Shown here: one piece after another, positions 9,631 through 19,041 of the stretch
Position numbering within the stretch: the first letter of the stretch is position 1
How the letters are laid out: each line of letters opens with the position of its first letter
Assembly (NCBI GenBank): GCA_009695305.1
Contig: SIBG01000009.1
Span: 1 to 64,000 of the forward strand
Reading direction: 5' to 3'
DNA length: 64,000 nt
From: Opitutus sp.
GTDB taxonomy: Bacteria; Verrucomicrobiota; Verrucomicrobiia; Opitutales; Opitutaceae
Made by a program: the position numbers and the translations under genes
Notes under the pieces: generated by a model
Database searches by the model: none
What the model saw: the letters and a program-made list of their open reading frames with translations, nothing else
What the model was told of the DNA's origin: nothing

Positions 9631-9707
9631 CGCCCGACGTTAAACAGCCGGGTTTGTTAAGGCCAATCCCAAAGCACGGCTCTCGCGCCTCCGCCCGCCA
9701 CTCCTAC

Positions 9708-12167
9708 ATGACTCTCCGTGACCGCCTGCTCGCCCTGCTCCGCGAGCCAAAATATTCTCCCGGCAACGAATTTGAACTCTCGCGCCGACTCGGCCTGACC
9801 AAAAAAGAACGCGCCATGCTCGCCCACGAGGTGCGGCAGGTGATCAAGAGCGGCCAGTTCGTGCGCGCCGGCAACGGTCGCGTCACTTCGCGGGCGGTCG
9901 TCGACCAGTCGCCGCCCTCGGCTGGTCCTCGGAAAATTTTCACGCCGACCAAACGCGGCCTCGGCGCCGCTCAACCGGTCGCACCCGTCCCGCCCGCCGC
10001 CGACAGCCGCAACCGTTCGCCCCGCCAGCCCGGCAAATCAGGCAAGTCCACCCCGCCGCCCGCACCGGCGCCCCGCCGTGAGCCTGAGCAGCGCAGCGCC
10101 GCCCCGACGCCGAAGCTCCGGAGCGACGAATTGATCGGCCGCATCCAGTTTCGCGCCGGCGGCTCGGCCTTTGTCGTGCGCGAAGCCGTGCCGGGTGAAC
10201 CCGCTGAGCCCGCCTTGCAGGTTTTCCCGGAAGACACGGGCGTCGCCCTCCCCGGCGATCGCGTGCTCGCGCGCGAATTTCCCGGCCGGAAGGGCCGCCG
10301 TCTTGGCGAGAAAATCGGCGGCGTGGTGCGGGTGCTCGAGCGCGAGCGCGCCACCATCGTCGGCGATCTCCGCCGTGGCCGCCGCGGGTTTGTCGTCCAG
10401 CCGGACGATCCGCGTTTCAGCTACGAAATTTCGGTTGCAGAACCCGCGAAGAGCGGCGTGTCCCCCACTCCGAAGGAAGGTGACAAGGTCGTCGTCAAGC
10501 TGGGCGAGTGGAAACGCCGCCAGGAGCCGCTCACGGGCACGGTGACGGCGCGACTCGGCCGCACCCATGAGCCGCGGGCGGAGTTGCTCGGAATTTTTCT
10601 CAAATACGATCTCGCGAAAGAATTTCCCGCCGACGTCGAGCGCGAGGCCGCGGCCATTCCCGACCGCGTGCTCCCCTCCGAGCTACCCGGTCGGCTCGAC
10701 TATCGCGAACGCACAGTGTTCACGATTGATCCCGACGACGCGAAGGATTTCGACGACGCCCTCTCCTACGAGCCGCTCGCCGACGGCGAAGTGCGGGTCG
10801 GCATCCATATCGCCGACGTCTCGACCTACGTGCATCCCGCCACCGCCCTCGATCGCGAGGCGCAACGCCGCGGCAACTCGACCTACCTCGTCGGCGTGGT
10901 CATCCCGATGCTGCCGGAAAAACTTTCCAACGGCCTCTGTTCGCTCGTCGAGGCCCAGGACCGGTTGTGCAAGGCCGTCTTCCTGACGTTCGCGAAAAAC
11001 GGCCGGCTCAAGGAGACCACCTACGCGAACACCGTCATCCGCAGCCGCAAGCGCCTCACTTACAAACAGGCCTACGCGTTCATGTTTGAGGACGATCTCG
11101 CCAAGATTCGCGCGCTGCCCCTCCCTGCGAAACACCAGACCGGCTCCACCGGCCGCGCCCTTCGCGATCTCACCGACGCCGAGCTGCACGACTTGCAGAC
11201 CTGGTGCCGCGCGCTCTGGAAAATCGCCAGTCGCCTCCGCAAGGATCGCATGGCGCACGGCAGCCTCGATCTCGACATGCCCGAGACCAAAATCTTTGTC
11301 GACGAGCAGGGCTATGCCGACCGCCTCGAAAAAATTCACCACGACGAAAGCCACCAGCTCATCGAGGAGTTTATGCTCGCGGCCAACGAGGCCGTCGCGC
11401 GGCTGACGCGCACGCATTCGCTGCCGTCGCTCTACCGGGTGCACGACGATCCCGATGCGGAAAAACTCGAGGAACTCCGCGGTTTGCTCGGGACGTTCGG
11501 CATCGAGGTCGGCGACCTGACGGTGCGCGCGGAGATCGTCCGCCTGCTTCAGACCCTGAGCACGCATCCGCAAGGCTACACTCTCCGCACGCAGCTCCTC
11601 CGCAGCCTGAAGAAAGCCGCCTATCGCGCCACGCCCGACGGCCACTACGGTCTCAACAAGAAAGACTACACGCATTTCACCTCCCCGATCCGCCGCTACG
11701 CCGACCTCGTCGTGCATCGCGTCTTCGAACACTATCTCGTGAAACACGGCGGCCAGTCCGCGGTCGGCGGCCGCGGCGCTGGTCACGAGCTCGCGCGCAT
11801 CGAGCGGCTCGGCGAGCACATCAGTCTCACCGAAATCGCCAGTGCCGAAGCCGAGCGGGAAAGCGTGAAGATAAAACTGCTCGAGTTCTTCGAGCGCGAA
11901 GTGGCCAAGAAGCCGAAGACCAGGTTTGCCGCCGTCATCACCGATGTGCGGGCCAACGGCTTCTTCATCGAACTCGTCGAGTCGATGACCTTCGGCTTCA
12001 TCTCCGCGCTCAAATTGGGCGACGACCGTTACGCGCTGGCGGACGACAATTCCGCGCTGGTGGGCCGTCGCACCAAGCAACGCTTCGCCCTCAACGGCCG
12101 CCTCGACGTCGTCGTCGATCAAGTTGATCGCTTCAAGCGCCTGATCGACTTTCGACCGGCCGACTGA
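9708..12167 (+). CDS. rnr: Ribonuclease R (RNase II family 3'-5' exoribonuclease)
   Basis: Degrades structured RNA processively from the 3' end. From the ATG at 9708 the protein has 819 residues, normal for RNase R; the ORF also allows a TTG at 9654, which adds 18 atypical residues. An N-terminal winged-helix region (about 1-65) is followed by a Pro/Ala/Arg-rich linker (about 75-140), cold-shock domains, the RNB catalytic domain with the DPDDAKDFDDAL metal-binding motif near 343-354, and the LNKKDYTHFTSPIRRYADL signature near 647-665. An S1 domain occupies about 735-808. The long basic linker is typical of high-GC verrucomicrobial copies. Confidence 0.95.
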   Translation: MTLRDRLLALLREPKYSPGNEFELSRRLGLTKKERAMLAHEVRQVIKSGQFVRAGNGRVTSRAVVDQSPPSAGPRKIFTPTKRGLGAAQPVAPVPPAADSRNRSPRQPGKSGKSTPPPAPAPRREPEQRSAAPTPKLRSDELIGRIQFRAGGSAFVVREAVPGEPAEPALQVFPEDTGVALPGDRVLAREFPGRKGRRLGEKIGGVVRVLERERATIVGDLRRGRRGFVVQPDDPRFSYEISVAEPAKSGVSPTPKEGDKVVVKLGEWKRRQEPLTGTVTARLGRTHEPRAELLGIFLKYDLAKEFPADVEREAAAIPDRVLPSELPGRLDYRERTVFTIDPDDAKDFDDALSYEPLADGEVRVGIHIADVSTYVHPATALDREAQRRGNSTYLVGVVIPMLPEKLSNGLCSLVEAQDRLCKAVFLTFAKNGRLKETTYANTVIRSRKRLTYKQAYAFMFEDDLAKIRALPLPAKHQTGSTGRALRDLTDAELHDLQTWCRALWKIASRLRKDRMAHGSLDLDMPETKIFVDEQGYADRLEKIHHDESHQLIEEFMLAANEAVARLTRTHSLPSLYRVHDDPDAEKLEELRGLLGTFGIEVGDLTVRAEIVRLLQTLSTHPQGYTLRTQLLRSLKKAAYRATPDGHYGLNKKDYTHFTSPIRRYADLVVHRVFEHYLVKHGGQSAVGGRGAGHELARIERLGEHISLTEIASAEAERESVKIKLLEFFEREVAKKPKTRFAAVITDVRANGFFIELVESMTFGFISALKLGDDRYALADDNSALVGRRTKQRFALNGRLDVVVDQVDRFKRLIDFRPAD

Positions 12168-12208
12168 CGCGCTGGCGCGCCAGATTTTTTGCGCCATCGT
12201 TTGGTTCG

Positions 12209-12733
12209 ATGAAACACTACGATTTCGCCCAACAGTTCCGCGCCCTCTACGATCAAGCGGTGGCGCGCTATGCCGCCGGCCAACGCGGGGCCGCCAATTT
12301 TTTCTCGGCGGACGAGCTCGCGTTTCTCGCCGCCAATGGGGCCACCGCGCAGCATCTCTACGACTACGCCGAGGATCGCAACAACTACGGTGAACCCGGC
12401 CCGGACAGCGCCCTCAGCATCGAGCTCGTGCGGCGCGATTACTTCCTCAACGTCCAACACGGCTGCCCCTCCACGATCGTCCTCGACGCCACGAAGCTCC
12501 CGGCGAAGACGGACGCACTCCGCGGCTTCACGTGGCTCCCGCGCTTGCTGCCGAAAGCTCGCGCCAAACTCCGCGGCGAACTGCCCGCCTCGCTCATGTA
12601 TGGCTGCGGCGGCGATCGCGCGTTCTTCGCGCAGCACAACATCCAGCCCGGCGAATTTCTGCATCTCCTCTGGCGGCTGGCGGGCGACAATGTCGCGATT
12701 GCCGACTGGGTCGCCCGCCGCAGCAAATCGTAG
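12209..12733 (+). CDS. DUF5069-like hypothetical protein
   Basis: A 174-residue soluble protein. The C-terminal third, with [20 protein letters not shown], a [10 protein letters not shown] stretch and a closing VADWV-like segment, resembles DUF5069 proteins. The N-terminal two thirds ([14 protein letters not shown]...) is not recognised. Function is unknown. It lies 41 bases after rnr on the same strand and could be co-transcribed with it. The following gene is 125 bases away and is functionally unrelated. Confidence 0.7.
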   Translation: MKHYDFAQQFRALYDQAVARYAAGQRGAANFFSADELAFLAANGATAQHLYDYAEDRNNYGEPGPDSALSIELVRRDYFLNVQHGCPSTIVLDATKLPAKTDALRGFTWLPRLLPKARAKLRGELPASLMYGCGGDRAFFAQHNIQPGEFLHLLWRLAGDNVAIADWVARRSKS

Positions 12734-12858
12734 GAAGCTCACGGGCCGGCGCGCGGACCAAGGCCGCGGTTCATGCGTTGACCGCGCGAGAGTTTTTATT
12801 ACCGTCCGTCACGTCGTTGGTTCCTCCCCGTCTCGCCGGTCGTCTTCCCCTCCTCCTT

Positions 12859-13341
12859 ATGAGCAAATACACCCTCAACGTAAACGGCCAGTCCCGCACC
12901 GTGGACGTGGCTTCCGACACTCCCCTGATGTGGGTGCTGCGCGATAATCTCGACCTCGTCGGCACCAAGTTCGGCTGTGGCGTGGGCAAATGCGGCGCCT
13001 GCACCGTCCACCTCAACGGGGTGCCGACCCGCAGTTGCATGACCTCCGTCTCGACGGTCGGCCGCAAGGCGGTCGTCACCATCGAGGGCCTTTCCGCCGA
13101 CGGTTCGCATCCGCTACAGCAAGCATGGTGCGAACTCGACGTCGCGCAATGCGGCTACTGTCAGCCCGGCCAGATCATGACCGCCGCTGCGCTCCTCAAG
13201 GAGAATCCCAAGCCGACCGATCAGGACATTGACGATGCGATGGACGGCAACCTCTGCCGCTGCGCCACCTATCTTCGCATCCGCGCCGGCATCAAGCTCG
13301 CCGCCGGACTCACCACCGCGGGCCATGGAGGTGGCAAATGA
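12859..13341 (+). CDS. Mo-hydroxylase 2Fe-2S subunit (isoquinoline 1-oxidoreductase alpha type)
   Basis: Small electron-transfer subunit of a xanthine-oxidase-family molybdenum hydroxylase, 160 residues. The N-terminal plant-type ferredoxin domain holds [15 protein letters not shown] (about residues 38-52). The helical domain holds [10 protein letters not shown] and [10 protein letters not shown] for the second 2Fe-2S cluster. Start at the ATG at 12859 (MSKYTLNV) follows the family; the longer ORF upstream is non-homologous. Its stop overlaps the ATG of the large subunit by four bases (ATGA), so the two are coupled. Two-subunit, FAD-free enzymes of this kind oxidise N-heterocycles or aldehydes; the substrate here cannot be told. 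Confidence 0.93.
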   Translation: MSKYTLNVNGQSRTVDVASDTPLMWVLRDNLDLVGTKFGCGVGKCGACTVHLNGVPTRSCMTSVSTVGRKAVVTIEGLSADGSHPLQQAWCELDVAQCGYCQPGQIMTAAALLKENPKPTDQDIDDAMDGNLCRCATYLRIRAGIKLAAGLTTAGHGGGK

Positions 13342-15569
13342 ACACGCCGTCTCTCTCTCGCCCGGTCGACCGCCGCGACTTCCTGAAATTCTCCGCCTTC
13401 GCCGGTGGCGGACTCGTGCTCGGCTATTATCTCAAATCAGCCGGTTCGGCGTCGGCCGCGGAAGTCGTCAAGCCCGCGGCGGGGGCCGAGTTCAAGCCGA
13501 ACGCCTTCATCCGGATCGCGCCGAACGGCGTGGTCACGCTCGTCTCCAAGCAGCCTGAAATCGGCCAGGGCGTTAAAACCTCGCTGCCGATGATCATCGC
13601 CGAGGAGCTCGAGGTAAACTGGAAGGACGTCGTCGTTGTTCAGGGCGACCTCGATGCCGCCTACGGCGGTCAGAGCGCCGGCGGGAGCCGCTCCACGCCG
13701 AACAATTACAACGAGTTTCACAAGCTCGGCGCGACTGCGCGCACGATGCTCGTCGAGGCCGCTGCCCAGACTTGGGGCGTCCCCGCGGGCGAATGCTCCG
13801 CCGCCGGCAGCGCCGTGCATCACGCCGCAACCAAACGCACGCTCAAATTCGGCGAACTTGTCGCCAAGGCGTCCACCCTCCCCGTGCCGGCCGCCGCGGA
13901 CGTTAAGCTAAAAGACCCGAAAGATTTCAAGCTGCTCGGCACGCGCATCGGCGGAGTGGACAACCCGAAGGTCGTCACCGGCCAGCCGCTCTTCGGCATG
14001 GACACGAAACTCCCTGGGATGCTCTACGCCGTCTACGAGAAATGTCCGGTGTTCGGCGGCAAGGTTGTCAGCGCCAACGTCGACGCCATCAAGGCGCTCC
14101 CCGGCGTAAAGGACGCGTTCATCATCGAAGGCACCGCCAACCTCGGCGGCCTCATGCCGGGCGTCGCCATCGTCGCCGACTCCACTTGGGCCGCGTTCAG
14201 CGCCCGCAAGCAACTCAAGGTCACCTGGGACGAGGGCAAGGCCGCCAATGACAGCTGGGATGCTTTCACCGCCAAGGCCCTGGAACTCTCCAAGCAACCC
14301 GGCGCCTCAACCGTCCACCAGGACGGCGATGTGACCACCGCGCTCGCGGGCGCCGCCAAGACGGTCGAGGCCGCCTACAGTTATCCGTTCATCTCGCATG
14401 CCAGCATCGAGCCGCAGAACTGCACCGCGTGGTTTAAGGACGGCGGCTTCGAGCTTTGGGCCCCTTCGCAAAATCCCGGTGGTGGCCAGAGTGCGATTGT
14501 GAGTCAGTTTGGTGTGCCGAAAGAGAAAGTCATCGTTCACCTGACCCGCAGCGGCGGCGGCTTCGGCCGGCGCCTCAGCAACGACTATATCCTCGAGGTG
14601 GCGGCCATCGCGCAAAAAGTCAGTGCCCCGGTCAAGCTCACGTGGAGCCGGGAAGACGATCTGCGCCACGACCAATACCGCGCGGGCGGATTCCATTTCC
14701 TCAAGGGTGGAATCGATGCCGCCGGGAAGATCGTCGGCTGGAAAAATCACTTCATCGCCTTCGGGTCAGTGCAGGCCGGACGGGGCGGCGCGGCCCCTGC
14801 GCTGCGTGCCGGCACCGGTGGCAACCTCGATGCCGAGCAGTTCCCCTCCAAATTCCTGCCCAACTTCCTCAACGAGATCAGCGTGATCGAGTGCAATATC
14901 CCGATGGGCCCGTGGCGGGCGCCGAATAACAACGTGTTCTCGTTCGTCATGCAGTGTTTCATCGACGAACTCGCCCACGCCGGCGGCCGCGACCCGCTCG
15001 AACTCCGCCTGGAATTGCTCGCCCAAAAAATGAGCGGCAATTACGACGCCGCCCGCATGACTGCAGTCGTGAAACTCGTCGCCGCAAAAGCCGGCTGGAA
15101 TCCCAAGAAGTTTCCGCGCGGTCAGGGTCAGGGCATCTCGTTTCACTTCAGCCACAGCGGCTACATCGCGCAGGTGGCGGAGGTCACCGTGTCGAAGCAA
15201 GGTGAGTTGAAAGTCGATCGGTTCGTCTGCGTCTGCGATGTCGGTCAGCAAATCGTCAACCTCAGCGGCGCGGAAAACCAGGTGCAAGGGTCCATCATCG
15301 ACGGTATCGGCACCGCCATGTTCCAGGAACTCAACTTGGAGCGCGGCCGGATGGTGCAGGGCAATTTCAACGACTACCCGATGATCCGGATGCCCGACGC
15401 CCCCGGCAAGGTCGAGGTGCACTTCCTGAGCTCGAACAATCCCACGACCGGCCTCGGCGAGCCCGCCATTCCGCCCGTCGCGCCCGCGCTCTGCAACGCG
15501 ATCTTCGCCGCCTGCGGCAAACGGGTCCGGCAATTCCCGATTTCGCGCACGGATCTGCGGTGGAGCTAA
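13338..15569 (+). CDS. Mo-hydroxylase molybdopterin subunit, Tat-exported (IorB type)
   Basis: Catalytic subunit of 743 residues. It starts with a twin-arginine signal ([14 protein letters not shown], residues about 12-25), so the holoenzyme is folded with cofactor in the cytoplasm and exported. Duplicated molybdopterin-binding domains follow; GGGFGRRL near 410 and [12 protein letters not shown] near 652 are family signatures, and GLGEPAIPP near 706-714 holds the conserved catalytic glutamate. It is coupled by ATGA to the 2Fe-2S subunit and followed 87 bases later by a c-type cytochrome, the likely electron acceptor. The physiological substrate is unknown. Confidence 0.93.
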   Translation: MNTPSLSRPVDRRDFLKFSAFAGGGLVLGYYLKSAGSASAAEVVKPAAGAEFKPNAFIRIAPNGVVTLVSKQPEIGQGVKTSLPMIIAEELEVNWKDVVVVQGDLDAAYGGQSAGGSRSTPNNYNEFHKLGATARTMLVEAAAQTWGVPAGECSAAGSAVHHAATKRTLKFGELVAKASTLPVPAAADVKLKDPKDFKLLGTRIGGVDNPKVVTGQPLFGMDTKLPGMLYAVYEKCPVFGGKVVSANVDAIKALPGVKDAFIIEGTANLGGLMPGVAIVADSTWAAFSARKQLKVTWDEGKAANDSWDAFTAKALELSKQPGASTVHQDGDVTTALAGAAKTVEAAYSYPFISHASIEPQNCTAWFKDGGFELWAPSQNPGGGQSAIVSQFGVPKEKVIVHLTRSGGGFGRRLSNDYILEVAAIAQKVSAPVKLTWSREDDLRHDQYRAGGFHFLKGGIDAAGKIVGWKNHFIAFGSVQAGRGGAAPALRAGTGGNLDAEQFPSKFLPNFLNEISVIECNIPMGPWRAPNNNVFSFVMQCFIDELAHAGGRDPLELRLELLAQKMSGNYDAARMTAVVKLVAAKAGWNPKKFPRGQGQGISFHFSHSGYIAQVAEVTVSKQGELKVDRFVCVCDVGQQIVNLSGAENQVQGSIIDGIGTAMFQELNLERGRMVQGNFNDYPMIRMPDAPGKVEVHFLSSNNPTTGLGEPAIPPVAPALCNAIFAACGKRVRQFPISRTDLRWS

Positions 15570-15656
15570 CCGTCAGCCACCGCCCTCGGCCTCGCGCCGC
15601 CGCGCTTCCGCTGACCGGAACGCGGCGACATTTTGTGCGCGCCTAAATCCCACCAA

Positions 15657-16070
15657 ATGAGAAGAACCTCAGTCCTGCTTCTCGCTCTGGCCGCGGTGGC
15701 CGCAGTGGCCGCGGCGGCGCCCGGTTCGATTTGGGCCGGCGTCTATACCACCGCGCAAGCCGCCCGCGGCCAGAAGGCCTACCTGGCTGACTGCGCCGAA
15801 TGCCACGGCGAAGCCCTGCGGGGGATCGACGATGCCTTGCCGCTGGTGGATCAGGTCTTCCTCAAGAAGTGGACCGGCAAGTCCGTGGGCCACCTCGTCG
15901 ATGTCACGCGGCGGACGATGCCCACGGATTCTCCCGGCACGATCAGTCGCCAGGTCTGCACCGATATCGTAGCCTACGTGCTCAGCGTGAATGGATTTCC
16001 CGCGGGTCAGCGCGAACTCGCGCCCGCCACCGTTCTGCTCAAGCAGATCCTGATCGAACCGAAAAAATAG
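15657..16070 (+). CDS. Periplasmic c-type cytochrome
   Basis: A 137-residue exported monohaem cytochrome. A signal peptide (about residues 1-27) precedes one CAECH haem-binding motif (46-50). RRTMPTD further on contains the probable axial methionine. The ATG at 15657 was chosen over the TTG at 15633 because it opens a standard signal sequence. Its position behind the two Mo-hydroxylase subunits indicates that it carries electrons from the exported enzyme to the respiratory chain; this is inferred from gene order. It converges with the polymerase gene, with 20 bases between stops. Confidence 0.9.
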   Translation: MRRTSVLLLALAAVAAVAAAAPGSIWAGVYTTAQAARGQKAYLADCAECHGEALRGIDDALPLVDQVFLKKWTGKSVGHLVDVTRRTMPTDSPGTISRQVCTDIVAYVLSVNGFPAGQRELAPATVLLKQILIEPKK

Positions 16071-16090
16071 GAACCAGCGGTGGCGCTCGC

Positions 16091-18268
16091 CTAGAGCAAC
16101 TCCCCCTGCCCGTCGCCTCGCGGCTTCACCCCGAGAAAAGTCCCATAGCGCTCCACCCAGTCGTCGAGTTTGTCCGCATAGTAATTCGGATCATAGGGCG
16201 CGCTGACCGCGTCGTAAAGCGCGAGCGCCCGGGCTCGCTGCCAGTCACTGGTTTTTCCCTTCGCCTTCGCGGTAATGTAGTAGCTCACCCGCTCACCCAT
16301 CCGCGGGCGGGGCGTCAGCTGCAACGCGACCTCGGCGGACGCGCGGCGCGGCTTGCCCCCCGCGGCGATCAGCCGCTCGTAGGATGCGGGATCCTGGTTT
16401 AGCGTCTCACTCTTCGCCAGCTCCGCCACCGGCACCTCTCGGGTCGGTAGACGCCGGCGATAGTCTTCCAGCAATGGTCGCGGCGATTCTTCCGACGCGC
16501 CGACCAAAAACGTGATGAGCCGGTCGCTGAGTTTTTTCAGATAGGGCTCGATGCCGCGCGAGCGGAGTGCGCTGCCGCGCAACGTGAGCTTCTTCCCATC
16601 ATAGAGTGCGTAGTTCTTCGCCTTGTAGCACCACATCGCGGTGTAACGACCGTCGTATTCGAGTTCGATTCCGGTGGGTAAAATCGGCGCGACCAGTCCG
16701 AGCAGTTCCTCCGGTTGCGCAAAAAACTTCTCTGACGAAAGATAAATCCCGTCCGTGTCGGCTTCCAGGATCGTGCAACCGTGTTTCGTAAATTCGTCGA
16801 TTAACTGCTGGAGCAATTCGCGGCCCCGCCGCGTAACCTCGGCCGCGAGTTCGCCATCGCCGAAGCGGGCACCCGAGAAACCAAGGTAACCGTAGAACGA
16901 GTTGATGAGGATCTTGAAATTCGCCTGCCGCGCCTGCGCCTCATCCCGGGCGGCCCCGGTCGGCGCACTGCGGGCGAGCAGCTTGAATTTTAGCCGATAC
17001 TCGCGCAGCCGGCGGAGCAGCGGGATGAAGACCCCGAGCGTGTCGTTCTTCGGATTGCGCGCAATGTGCAGCAGCAGGCTCGGGTAGAGCGAGGCGACAT
17101 CGAAGTGCAGCACATGTTTGAAAACGCCTTCCTGAAAACTCCGCGTGTAGCCGCCCTCAAACGGCTGCACTTCGGGCGGCAGCGGACAAGCCTGCCGCGC
17201 GTGGTAATATTCCTCGAGGAAAAGCAGGTCGATCTTGGAGGTCGCGCCGCGCAGCGTGGCCTCCTGCAGCATCGTGGGAAAGGTCCGCGTTTGCTCGAAA
17301 TAGGTCGGGAGCAATTGGTCGGCGAGACCCGCCGTTTCGCGCAGATCATCCTGCAGGTAGGCGCAGAAACGCGCGCGGTCCTGCACGAACGTTTCCGCAA
17401 TTTTATTGCCCGCGAGGTAGGTTCGTTCCGCGCTGCCCTCGTCCGTGATGCCGAGATAGACCGCGACGTCCTTCAGGCCATACGAGGTCAGCTCGCGCGT
17501 CGTGATGTCGTAGAGCTGCACGAGCAGATAGGTATCGACGATCGCCCGGCCCGGCAGATCGCACCGCGGGAACTCGATCCAGCGTTCGGCGACTTTCAGG
17601 CGGGAATTGCGAAACGTCGCGCGCTGTCCGTAGCGACCCCACGCGCAGGGCACCTTGTGCAGCCGGCAGCGTTGCCGGAGGTAATCGAGGTCGAACTTGA
17701 AGATATTATGCCCCTCGATTACGTCGGGATCCGCGTCGCGCAATTCGACGCCGAAACGCTCGAGCAGTTTTTTCTCCGCCGCGTCGGTCATCTCGTCAAG
17801 CAGCAACAAGCGGCTTTCCCCGCCCACCCGCAGTCCGATCGCCAACACGCGATCGCCGGGTCGCGCCGCATCGGAAAAGCTCCCATCAGCCGAGGCCGTC
17901 TCAATGTCGAGCTGGCCGCGGCGGAGTTGGGCAAAGCTCAGCTCGCGGTAAAGCCGCTGGCGATGTTGGAGCAGAAACTGGCTTTCGAGCGGACGAATCG
18001 CGTCCGCGTTCACCGTCGCTTTGGCCTGCTTGATGAAAGCATCGAAAACTCCGAGATCGTCGGCATGCGCGAGCCGGTCGAACGGCCCCGGCCCGTGCAG
18101 TCGCTCGATGTTCACGCCGACGAGATTGGCCTCGGGCGGCGTGTCGTTCAGCCATGCGAAGGGCCGGAAACTCTCGACGCTCTCCTCGCGTTGGCCGTCG
18201 GGCATGGCGACCGTCGTGTGAACGCGTCCCGTGTCGTCCACCCACAGGCCGCAAAGCGATCCAGTCAT
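16091..18268 (-). CDS. Family B DNA polymerase (Pol II-like)
   Basis: DNA-directed DNA polymerase with 3'-5' proofreading, 725 residues, a little shorter than E. coli Pol II. The exonuclease domain has DIETASADGS (Exo I, about residue 121) and DVIEGHNIFKFDLDYL (Exo II). The polymerase domain has FDVASLYPSLLL (motif A, about 390), KILINSFYGYLG (motif B, about 450) and EADTDGIYLS (motif C with its metal-binding aspartates, about 503). All key residues appear intact. A role in translesion or repair synthesis is assumed by analogy with Pol II. The start at 18268 is the only reasonable ATG. It follows a small membrane gene on the same strand by 16 bases. Confidence 0.93.
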   Translation of the reverse strand: MTGSLCGLWVDDTGRVHTTVAMPDGQREESVESFRPFAWLNDTPPEANLVGVNIERLHGPGPFDRLAHADDLGVFDAFIKQAKATVNADAIRPLESQFLLQHRQRLYRELSFAQLRRGQLDIETASADGSFSDAARPGDRVLAIGLRVGGESRLLLLDEMTDAAEKKLLERFGVELRDADPDVIEGHNIFKFDLDYLRQRCRLHKVPCAWGRYGQRATFRNSRLKVAERWIEFPRCDLPGRAIVDTYLLVQLYDITTRELTSYGLKDVAVYLGITDEGSAERTYLAGNKIAETFVQDRARFCAYLQDDLRETAGLADQLLPTYFEQTRTFPTMLQEATLRGATSKIDLLFLEEYYHARQACPLPPEVQPFEGGYTRSFQEGVFKHVLHFDVASLYPSLLLHIARNPKNDTLGVFIPLLRRLREYRLKFKLLARSAPTGAARDEAQARQANFKILINSFYGYLGFSGARFGDGELAAEVTRRGRELLQQLIDEFTKHGCTILEADTDGIYLSSEKFFAQPEELLGLVAPILPTGIELEYDGRYTAMWCYKAKNYALYDGKKLTLRGSALRSRGIEPYLKKLSDRLITFLVGASEESPRPLLEDYRRRLPTREVPVAELAKSETLNQDPASYERLIAAGGKPRRASAEVALQLTPRPRMGERVSYYITAKAKGKTSDWQRARALALYDAVSAPYDPNYYADKLDDWVERYGTFLGVKPRGDGQGELL

Positions 18269-18284
18269 AGCCCGACGTTCGCCG

Positions 18285-18629
18285 TCAGAACGGCCGCACG
18301 TAGACCATCACGACGGCAACCAACAAAAGGCTGAGCGCCGTGAAGGCGAGCGCGCCGCGCAGCTGGGGACGGCGATAGACGATGCCGCCCAGCGCCATGA
18401 GACCCAGCCAGCAGACCAGCTTGACGATGGCCCAGCCCGGAAACGTTCCCGGATGGAGTTTCGCCAGCAGGCCAAACCCGCTGATCAGGACGAGCAGGCC
18501 GTCACTGCCGATGATCATCATGGTTTTTTTCCGGTTCTCCGGTGCCGGATTCGAAAACGCCATGAACGTGTGTGCCGTCAGCACGAACAGCGAAAAAATG
18601 TGGAGGATGTAGTAATACGTCGGGTTCAT
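18285..18629 (-). CDS. Small four-helix integral membrane protein
   Basis: A 114-residue protein with four predicted membrane helices (about 5-25, 40-57, 64-82, 90-110) and short loops, one of which is NPAPENRKK. No catalytic motif and no certain family; the pattern is that of small conserved inner-membrane proteins of unknown role. It sits 16 bases upstream of the polB gene, so the two may share a transcript. Confidence 0.75.
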   Translation of the reverse strand: MNPTYYYILHIFSLFVLTAHTFMAFSNPAPENRKKTMMIIGSDGLLVLISGFGLLAKLHPGTFPGWAIVKLVCWLGLMALGGIVYRRPQLRGALAFTALSLLLVAVVMVYVRPF

Positions 18630-19039
18630 GGGAAAAATGAAGTGACACCCTGCCTGTGCCGTATGCCCAAAGGCTCAGGACCTTTTTAGGTTAAGGTGGG
18701 CGCCTCCTCCGCAGCGTCTGCTTTCCGATTTACGGCCTAGCATCTTCCGCGACGGTTTTGGCTCCCGTAATAATTCTAAGGCAAAGAGCAGTTATTGAAA
18801 GCACCTCGAACACTGCAGGGTGTCGGCGGTCACCGTAAGTCGCATCCGGCCGCCGTCAAATGCCAATCATGATGCCGGTCGCACCGGGGCGAAGGGGCCG
18901 TGGCACGGAAGCCTTGCGTTTCGCCCTGGCCGCCGCAGCGTCGCGCGCCAACGGGGCATCCAGCTCGACTCCGCCCGCCGCAGTCGCTGGGACGGCGCCG
19001 AACGCGTGGGCGGGCTGAAATTCCACTGACTTTTCCGCC
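18630..19039. other. 410-bp intergenic region with a spaced inverted repeat
   Basis: No firm gene. GACACCCTGC at 18644-18653 recurs inverted as GCAGGGTGTC at 18815-18824, framing about 181 bases that are less GC-rich than the surroundings. This could be a decayed mobile element or chance. A short minus-strand ORF (18856-19041) is listed separately. Confidence 0.35.
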
Positions 19040-19041
19040 AT
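18856..19041 (-). CDS. Possible small hypothetical protein
   Basis: A 61-residue frame starting at an ATG that overlaps the divergent radical SAM ATG at the CCATGG site. Third codon positions are about three-quarters G or C, as in real genes here, and the sequence (APLARDAAAARAKRKASVPR) is plausible for a basic soluble peptide. No family is recognised. The overlap of start codons with a divergent gene and the short length argue for caution. Confidence 0.3.
   Translation of the reverse strand: MAEKSVEFQPAHAFGAVPATAAGGVELDAPLARDAAAARAKRKASVPRPLRPGATGIMIGI

Noticed and set aside
10683-12197. 504-residue minus-strand ORF
   Set aside because: Runs antisense to rnr, which has clear catalytic motifs; no recognisable domain.
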